Shown piece after piece: positions 1 through 4,344 of a DNA stretch of 5,516 nt. The notes beneath the pieces were generated by a model, which was given only the letters and a program-made list of their open reading frames with translations, had not been told where the DNA came from and searched no databases. The stretch spans positions 1 to 5,516 of the forward strand of contig CAKZMN010000202.1 of the NCBI GenBank assembly GCA_937128575.1, read 5' to 3'. Position numbers and translations under genes: made by a program. The DNA is from an uncultured Alphaproteobacteria bacterium. Lineage in GTDB: Bacteria > Pseudomonadota > Alphaproteobacteria > Micavibrionales > Micavibrionaceae. Every line of letters begins with the position of its first letter. Positions within the stretch are counted from its first letter, which is position 1.

Positions 1-19
1 TAAAGTTGAGAATTAATGA

Positions 20-343
20 TTATTGGTGCTCGACCGTGATCATTGTATATTGCGTTTGTGCCTGTTGATCTACACTAAGCTCTGCCATACCATCATCATT
101 ATATGCAATATCTTGGTGATGATCATTAATGCTGATAAACGCAGTTGTGTTGTGCTCTCCCGACAACTTAAACAGTCTATCCCCTTGGTGCGCCGCCACG
201 CTATCGACCGCAGAAATATGAGACATAGATTGTGTACCTAACGTTGCTGTAATGCGCACAGTGCTTGCATGCGCCGTCGTCGATGAGAAACCCATCACTG
301 CAACCAAAACCAATAAAACACTCCAATAATATGCGCTCTTCAT
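20..343 (-). CDS. Small secreted protein of unknown function, 107 aa
   Basis: I do not recognise this protein. It begins with a clear Sec signal peptide: Lys2, a hydrophobic stretch at about residues 5-19, then a small-residue region ending AHA before Ser27, so signal peptidase I cleavage after residue 26 is likely. There is no lipobox. The mature part is about 81 residues, has no cysteine, contains six histidines (42, 52, 64, 75, 76, 106) and is acidic and polar. Its alternating pattern suggests a small beta-rich periplasmic or exported protein. The ATG at 341-343 is chosen because the signal peptide starts there; no strong Shine-Dalgarno is visible before it. The gene is divergent from the two-component operon and shares its upstream region, so co-regulation is possible but unproven. 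The signal peptide and intact reading frame support a real gene; its role is unknown. Confidence 0.72.
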   Translation of the reverse strand: MKSAYYWSVLLVLVAVMGFSSTTAHASTVRITATLGTQSMSHISAVDSVAAHQGDRLFKLSGEHNTTAFISINDHHQDIAYNDDGMAELSVDQQAQTQYTMITVEHQ

Positions 344-418
344 CTTTATATTGTGACAGAGCCATATGAAGTTATTACTAATTAACCCTTTGATTTTATT
401 ACATTTTTATGGGTACGT

Positions 419-445
419 ACGTTAATACTCATGAGATTTTAACGT
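419..445. repeat. Inverted repeat ACGTTAA-N13-TTAACGT
   Basis: The 7-base arms at 419-425 and 439-445 are perfect reverse complements. The 13-base spacer contains the palindrome CTCATGAG (428-435), almost centred on the same axis. The layout would suit a dimeric or tetrameric DNA-binding protein, or an extruded hairpin. The right arm overlaps the 437-450 palindrome. This is seen directly; the operator role is inference. Confidence 0.45.
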
Positions 446-450
446 TAAAA
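437..450. repeat. Perfect 14-base palindrome TTTTAACGTTAAAA
   Basis: All 14 bases are self-complementary; the symmetry ends at A436 and C451. It lies about 123 bases upstream of the ribbon-helix-helix start codon. Ribbon-helix-helix dimers commonly bind short palindromic or tandem sites, often upstream of their own gene, so this is a candidate operator. It also has the base composition of a site for other dimeric regulators, so the binding protein is unknown. Confidence 0.5.
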
Positions 451-474
451 CTGTCCACCCCACAGTGAACGTTA

Positions 475-492
475 CGTAAATTAAAATTTACG
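475..492. repeat. 18-base inverted repeat CGTAAATT-AA-AATTTACG
   Basis: Two perfect 8-base arms (475-482 and 485-492) flank a 2-base spacer. If transcription starts near 533, after the TAGAAT box, the dyad would sit about 40-60 bases upstream, a typical activator or repressor site. The right half recurs in the gap between the first receiver gene and the kinase gene (1250-1258), which supports a recognised DNA motif. The binding protein is not known. Confidence 0.5.
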
Positions 493-560
493 ACACAGAG
501 CACAACCGCAGATTGAGTATTAGAATATTCAAACCGATAGCTTATTTTTGCTAAATACGG

Positions 561-566
561 TATATT
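561..566 (+). promoter_or_regulatory. Possible -10 box TATATT directly before the start codon
   Basis: TATATT matches the bacterial -10 consensus at five of six bases and ends six bases before the ATG at 573. If used, transcription would begin at or next to the start codon and give a leaderless mRNA, which would fit the absence of a Shine-Dalgarno. No good -35 box lies 16-18 bases upstream, so this is tentative. TAGAAT at 521-526 is an alternative -10 box with a leader of about 40 bases. Confidence 0.25.
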
Positions 567-572
567 TTGGGC

Positions 573-857
573 ATGAAAAAGATAAAAAAGTTACTAGAAA
601 CGACCGAGGCAACCATTTTTATTCGTTCAAACGAGTTAAAAAAGCGCAATATTGTCGTCAATGGAACTAGAACCAGCGTTACGCTGGAGCCACAAATTTG
701 GCTAATCTTGCACAACGTTGCCGAGGAGCATGAGTGTACTATCCATGATCTGTGTGACATGATTTACAAACATAAAGCAGACAAGTCCTCATTGGCCTCT
801 GCCATTCGCATTTTTCTTATTTCATACCTTCACATAAAATGTAGCCAGGGTTCGTAA
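573..857 (+). CDS. Ribbon-helix-helix domain protein (RHH_4-like), 94 aa
   Basis: This is a probable small DNA-binding regulator. Residues about 25-87 match the ribbon-helix-helix form common in Alphaproteobacteria: a strand with NIVVNGTRTSVTLEP (26-40), Trp43 in the first helix, a second helix at about 56-67, and a closing SSLASAIRIFLISYLH (72-87). In this fold the paired strands of a dimer contact DNA. A basic, Lys-rich N-terminus precedes the domain. The ATG at 573 is preferred; an in-frame TTG at 567 would add two residues. Neither start has a Shine-Dalgarno. The stop lies 1 base before the response-regulator ATG, so the two are surely co-transcribed. Its position at the head of a two-component operon whose receivers lack output domains makes it a candidate for the transcriptional arm, possibly autoregulating through the upstream palindromes. 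The domain call is fairly firm; the targets are unknown. Confidence 0.8.
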   Translation: MKKIKKLLETTEATIFIRSNELKKRNIVVNGTRTSVTLEPQIWLILHNVAEEHECTIHDLCDMIYKHKADKSSLASAIRIFLISYLHIKCSQGS

Positions 858-858
858 C

Positions 859-1233
859 ATGCACAAAATACTTCTGATCGAAGATAACAAAGATATTTCA
901 CAAATGCTGTGTGATTTTCTTGCGCGTGAGAATTTTGAAATCACCCTGAAGGATAATGGTGAAAAAGCAATCAAGGCGCTTCAAGAAGATGCAAACTTTG
1001 ATCTGATTTTAACCGATTTACTTATGCCGCAAAGTGACGGCTTTGATGTTTTATTTTATTTGAAAGAACATGACATAAATATCCCGACAATCGTTATCTC
1101 TGGTGGCGGTGTAACGGTTAGCTCAGGCGACACATTAAAGTCCGTTGATAGCCTTGCGACCATGACCATACCCAAACCTCTTGATCTCGATTTATTGTTA
1201 AACTCAATCACTCAACTATTGGGCGATCAATAA
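859..1233 (+). CDS. Single-domain response regulator (receiver only), RR1, 124 aa
   Basis: This is a CheY-like phospho-acceptor protein without an output domain. The receiver fold fills the whole protein: acidic pocket Glu8-Asp9 after the first strand, phospho-acceptor Asp53 in LILTDLLMP, switch residue Ser81 in VISGGG, and Lys106-Pro107 in PKP. All catalytic residues are present, so it should be phosphorylatable. The Ser81-to-Lys106 distance is 25 residues, slightly longer than in RR2 (23), and the usual small Gly-Ala pair before the last strand is absent, so its helix 4 surface may be unusual. The ATG at 859 has AGGG at 847-850, eight bases upstream, inside the end of the previous gene. The kinase gene follows after 41 bases. 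It may be a second target of that kinase, a phosphate sink, or a partner of the ribbon-helix-helix protein; the sequence does not decide. Confidence 0.93.
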   Translation: MHKILLIEDNKDISQMLCDFLARENFEITLKDNGEKAIKALQEDANFDLILTDLLMPQSDGFDVLFYLKEHDINIPTIVISGGGVTVSSGDTLKSVDSLATMTIPKPLDLDLLLNSITQLLGDQ

Positions 1234-1274
1234 TTACAAATTAATTCTCAAATTTACGCCCGTTAGGATTTTCT
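1234..1274 (+). promoter_or_regulatory. Gap between receiver and kinase genes, with a repeated half-site
   Basis: This 41-base gap is the only real break inside the four-gene cluster. It carries AAATTTACG at 1250-1258, identical to 484-492 in the upstream 18-base dyad, preceded by TTAC and AAATTAA blocks like those before the upstream copy. This could be a second binding site or the mark of an internal promoter, but no clear -10/-35 pair is visible. Confidence 0.3.
1265..1268 (+). promoter_or_regulatory. Shine-Dalgarno AGGA deciding the TTG start of the kinase
   Basis: AGGA ends six bases before the TTG at 1275-1277, the usual spacing. The first in-frame ATG falls at residue 80, inside the second membrane helix and the first MHYT motif, so it cannot be the true start. 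TTG at 1275 is therefore the best supported start. Confidence 0.6.
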
Positions 1275-3782
1275 TTGCTGTATGTACCCCAATCTCTAAT
1301 AGAACACGTATTCATACTCTCTGATTATCCCTTCAATGCAGAGCGGGGCAGTTACGACATATCGCTTGTAATATTGTCATATATTATTGCGGCGTTTGGT
1401 GCGTTTGTAAGCTTAAGCCTTCTGGATGAGCTTTGGTTAGCGACGCGTAAAAAGCAAAAAAACTACATACATATTTCCAGCGCCCTTTGTTTGGGCGCCG
1501 GTATATGGGCCATGCATTTTGTTGGGATGCTGTCCTATGAAATGGACATGGTACACAAATATGATCTGGGCATAACTTTCATATCCATGTTAATCGCAGC
1601 CATTGTTGCTTATGGATTTATTTTTATTGTGCTGCGCCTCAAAAACAGCATTTTAACATACATAATAGGATCGATCACTCTCGGTGTGGCCATTTGTAGC
1701 ATGCATTACACAGGCATGGCCGCCATGATCATGGACGCTGATATACTTTACTTACCCGAACAATTTATCGCTTCCATATTAATCTCTATTATCGCCTCGG
1801 CTGCCGCGATTGGCATTATTTTTCGTTTGAAAGAATATGAAGGAAAAAACAAGCAAAAATGGCGAATATTAGCCGCTTTAATCATAGGATCCGCCATATG
1901 CGGAATGCATTATATGGGCATGTTTGCCACGGTGTTTTTGCCATATGCAGAATGTCGTTTTGAGCCTAATCAAACGTATTATGCCTTTGCTGGTCTTGTG
2001 GCTATTGTCAGCGGCGCCATTTTCATTAGCTCAATTGCCATCAATATCGCCCAGAAATCACGCAGGGAGAATGAACATTATTCAAAGTCCTGGAATATGA
2101 TACCTGTCACCATAATTATCTTGGGTTTTCTGCTTTCAACATTTAGCACATTTGCTCTTTCTAACTTCAGCAACATTAAGAACGAAGAGCGCCTAGAGAT
2201 ATTAATCTCAGACTCCAGAAATGTGCTGATCAACAAATACGCCACCTATGTTAACGCCCTTAGAAGTGGCGCAGGCTTTATGGGCGCTTCTGAGTTTGTG
2301 AGCCGCGCAGAATGGAAAAACTTTATTGCCAGACAAAAAATTGATGAAAGCCTGCCCGGCATCAATGGGGTTGGCTTTATAGAATACGTTAAAGCGCCTG
2401 ACCTTCAAAATTTTATAGAACAAGTACAAAAAGATGATGCAGAAAGCTTTACTAATCACCCAGACACGCCCTTTGAAGAAAAATTCATCATTAAATATGT
2501 TGAGCCTGTTTCTAAAAACGAAGCGGCAATCGGCCTAGATATCGGCTTTGAAAAGAAAAGAAGGGAAGCTGCAGAAAAATCTACTCAAACAGGACTGCCA
2601 ACACTCACAAGAAAAATTGAGTTAGTTCAAGATAATAAAAAACGCGCCGGATTTTTATTGCTGCTCCCCTTCTATAACGGAGACGAGCAACCACCAGCTC
2701 CGGCAAAAAGAAAAAGCGCCATAAGAGGCTGGGTTTATGCGCCCTTCATTGGGCAATATTTTATGAACAACCTAAACTCACGCGAATTAGAATATGCGGT
2801 TTATGATGGAGAAGAAATAAATGATGATGGTGTAATTTATAAAACGCCAGAATTTGATTCCAACGCTGCTTTGCAAGACATAACTTCACTGAACATATCG
2901 GGCGGCACATGGACAATCCTGTGGCATGCAGCTTCCGATTTTGAAGCGCCCGTTAATAAGAACCTGCCTTGGATCAGTTTCTTAATTGGGATTTTTGTTA
3001 CCTCACTGCTTGCGAGCATGACTTTTTTCCTGAATAATCGCGGGTATTTTGCGCAAAGGCTCGTAGAGAGCCGTACAGAAGAACTACAAGAGGTGAATAG
3101 CGAGCTAGAAGAGTTCGCCTATCGCACTTCGCACGACTTGCGCTCCCCCATTATATCCTCGACGTCTCTTCTGCAGCTCGCTGAGACTATGATTGAGAAA
3201 GATGATATTGACGGCGCTAAAACGAGCATAGGTCACGCGAAAAACTCATTACAGCGCCTGGGCACCTTAATCGACGACATTTTAGAGCTAACAGTTATTC
3301 GCAATAAAGAAGAAGAAGAATCAGAAATCAGCATTGCCGCAGAGGTCAGCAATGCCCTTGAAAAATTTTCTAATATGGATGGGTTTCAAGAGATAGATAT
3401 TATAACGCACTATGATTTCGACGATGCTATTCAAATCAAAAAATTACGTTTTTCAATGATCGCAGAAAATTTAATTTCTAACGCCATTAAATATCAAGAT
3501 CCCGAAAAGGACCAAAGTGTTATTCGCATCTCCACCTATCAAGAAAATGACAATTTCGTTTTCGAAGTCATCGATAATGGTATTGGCATTCCCAAAGAAC
3601 ACCAAAAAGATCTTTTTCAAATGTTCAAACGTTTTCACCCCAAAGTTTCATACGGGAGTGGTCTGGGCCTATATCTTTTAAAAAAGAGTACGAAAACATT
3701 AGATGGAGAGATAGAGTATACTGACTTAGAGGACGGGACTTCTTTTAAGCTTAAGCTCAACGCATTAAAGGTTAGACTATGA
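1275..3782 (+). CDS. MHYT-CHASE membrane sensor histidine kinase, 835 aa
   Basis: This is a sensor kinase of the inner membrane with two sensory modules. Residues about 28-257 form a seven-helix MHYT domain with three signature motifs: MHFVGM (80-85), MHYTGM (143-148) and MHYMGM (211-216). The family is proposed to bind copper and sense O2, CO or NO. An eighth helix (about 275-296) leads to a periplasmic CHASE domain (about 300-555), and a ninth helix (about 565-586) returns to the cytoplasm. There is no HAMP domain; a short helical linker (about 595-615) joins the kinase core. That core has the H-box SHDLRSP with phospho-acceptor His620, the N-box around Asn732/Asn736, the G1 box DNGIG (767-771), and the G2 box GSGLGL (794-799). 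The H-box type (EFAY-x-x-SHDLR-x-P) resembles phytochrome-like kinases that work with Rcp1-like receivers. The TTG start is backed by AGGA. The end overlaps RR2 by ATGA. The signal sensed is unknown. Confidence 0.94.
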   Translation: MLYVPQSLIEHVFILSDYPFNAERGSYDISLVILSYIIAAFGAFVSLSLLDELWLATRKKQKNYIHISSALCLGAGIWAMHFVGMLSYEMDMVHKYDLGITFISMLIAAIVAYGFIFIVLRLKNSILTYIIGSITLGVAICSMHYTGMAAMIMDADILYLPEQFIASILISIIASAAAIGIIFRLKEYEGKNKQKWRILAALIIGSAICGMHYMGMFATVFLPYAECRFEPNQTYYAFAGLVAIVSGAIFISSIAINIAQKSRRENEHYSKSWNMIPVTIIILGFLLSTFSTFALSNFSNIKNEERLEILISDSRNVLINKYATYVNALRSGAGFMGASEFVSRAEWKNFIARQKIDESLPGINGVGFIEYVKAPDLQNFIEQVQKDDAESFTNHPDTPFEEKFIIKYVEPVSKNEAAIGLDIGFEKKRREAAEKSTQTGLPTLTRKIELVQDNKKRAGFLLLLPFYNGDEQPPAPAKRKSAIRGWVYAPFIGQYFMNNLNSRELEYAVYDGEEINDDGVIYKTPEFDSNAALQDITSLNISGGTWTILWHAASDFEAPVNKNLPWISFLIGIFVTSLLASMTFFLNNRGYFAQRLVESRTEELQEVNSELEEFAYRTSHDLRSPIISSTSLLQLAETMIEKDDIDGAKTSIGHAKNSLQRLGTLIDDILELTVIRNKEEEESEISIAAEVSNALEKFSNMDGFQEIDIITHYDFDDAIQIKKLRFSMIAENLISNAIKYQDPEKDQSVIRISTYQENDNFVFEVIDNGIGIPKEHQKDLFQMFKRFHPKVSYGSGLGLYLLKKSTKTLDGEIEYTDLEDGTSFKLKLNALKVRL

Positions 3783-4171
3783 CATTAAAAACAATTTTGA
3801 TTATTGATGATAGCGAAGCAGAGCAATATCTATATCAAGCGACTATTAATTCGTTGATAGAGGATGTTGAAATATTGTCTGCTTATGATGGTGTGGAAGG
3901 GTTGGAGTTGTTGGCGAGCCTCAGTAAAAAACCTGATTGCATCTTGGTTGATATTAATATGCCAAGAATGAATGGGTTGCAGTTTTTAGAAGAATACTCA
4001 AAAATTTATAAAGATGAATCCATCATGATAACGATGATGACATCGTCTATTCATCCTGCCGACAAAGAAAAGGCGCTTCAGCATAAATGCGTAAAAGACT
4101 TCTTCATAAAACCCCTTGGTACAGCAGATATAGAGCAATTAATCCAGTACGCTGAAGAAACAAAGACATAA
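3779..4171 (+). CDS. Single-domain response regulator (Rcp1-like receiver), RR2, 130 aa
   Basis: This is a stand-alone receiver and the most likely direct partner of the kinase. It has the acidic pair Asp10-Asp11, phospho-acceptor Asp58 in ILVDINMPRMNG, switch Thr88 in MMTSS, and Lys111-Pro112 in IKPL. The TSS-x-x-x-x-D stretch and overall length (130 aa) are typical of the Rcp1 type that pairs with phytochrome-like kinases, in agreement with the kinase H-box. Its ATG overlaps the kinase stop (ATGA at 3779-3782), and AAAGG at 3767-3771 lies seven bases upstream, so the two are translationally coupled and made in linked amounts. There is no output domain, so it must act by protein contact, by passing phosphate onward, or as a sink. 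The receiver call is firm; the target is unknown. Confidence 0.94.
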   Translation: MTLKTILIIDDSEAEQYLYQATINSLIEDVEILSAYDGVEGLELLASLSKKPDCILVDINMPRMNGLQFLEEYSKIYKDESIMITMMTSSIHPADKEKALQHKCVKDFFIKPLGTADIEQLIQYAEETKT

Positions 4172-4177
4172 ATTACA

Positions 4178-4203
4178 AAACACCTAAACTGTAGCGGGTG
4201 TTT
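4178..4203 (+). terminator. Weak hairpin after the two-component operon
   Basis: AAACACC (4178-4184) pairs perfectly with GGTGTTT (4197-4203) across a 12-base loop, seven bases after the RR2 stop. Only three of the seven pairs are G-C and only three T follow within the right arm, so this is a poor intrinsic terminator. It may still mark the end of the operon. Confidence 0.3.
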
Positions 4204-4252
4204 AAGCACAATCTTTGGCTTGAAATTAATCTTTTCATAATTAAAAATATGC

Positions 4253-4282
4253 TTGGAAAATGCATTAATTATCCTTTATGAT
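4253..4282 (+). promoter_or_regulatory. Candidate sigma-70-type promoter for the TolC-like gene
   Basis: TTGGAA (4253-4258, four of six matches to TTGACA) and TATGAT (4277-4282, five of six matches to TATAAT) are separated by 18 bases. Transcription would start near 4289 and leave a leader of about 56 bases before the ATG at 4345. The rest of the 173-base gap (4172-4344) is AT-rich and otherwise shows only the weak hairpin. With its own promoter, the efflux gene would be a separate unit from the two-component operon. Confidence 0.4.
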
Positions 4283-4344
4283 AAAATATTGGGTCAATTC
4301 TGACTCTTCTTTTTGTACAAAATGCAACCACAGCAAGACTTTCC

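Larger units (their letters stand above)
344..572. promoter_or_regulatory. Divergent intergenic regulatory region with clustered palindromes
   Basis: This non-coding stretch separates the secreted-protein gene (minus) from the ribbon-helix-helix operon (plus), so promoters for both directions must lie in or near it. It holds three dyads between 419 and 492, listed separately, and the hexamer ACGTTA at 419-424, 442-447 and 469-474. It also has small palindromes GTACGTAC (413-420), CTCATGAG (428-435) and GAATATTC (523-530). Candidate -10 boxes on the plus strand are TAGAAT (521-526) and TATATT (561-566); neither has a convincing -35 box, so the transcription start is not fixed. No protein-coding gene is convincing here. 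Confidence 0.6.

Noticed and set aside
23..241. Plus-strand open frame of 72 codons
   Set aside because: It is antisense to the secreted-protein gene, shows no domain or start signal, and its composition looks random; the minus-strand frame has a clear signal peptide.
366..425. 19-codon hydrophobic open frame (MKLLLINPLILLHFYGYVR)
   Set aside because: It has only a weak AGAG upstream, runs into the palindrome cluster, and is too short to separate from chance in AT-rich DNA.
551..760. Minus-strand open frame of 69 codons
   Set aside because: It is antisense to the ribbon-helix-helix gene, which has a recognisable domain.
573..857. Ribbon-helix-helix protein as the antitoxin of a toxin-antitoxin pair
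   Set aside because: The partner gene one base downstream is a receiver with intact catalytic residues, not a toxin, and the domain form differs from typical antitoxins.
1282..1299. Out-of-frame ATG with five codons just after the kinase TTG
   Set aside because: It might look like the real start or a small upstream frame, but it ends at once; the SD spacing and the MHYT first helix support TTG at 1275.
2208..3019. Minus-strand open frames at 2208-2459 and 2837-3019
   Set aside because: Both are antisense to the CHASE part of the kinase gene and show no domain.
573..4171. General stress response locus (PhyR/NepR/EcfG type)
   Set aside because: Neither receiver carries a sigma-like domain, no sigma factor or NepR-like gene is present, and no matching GGAAC/CGTT promoter was seen upstream.
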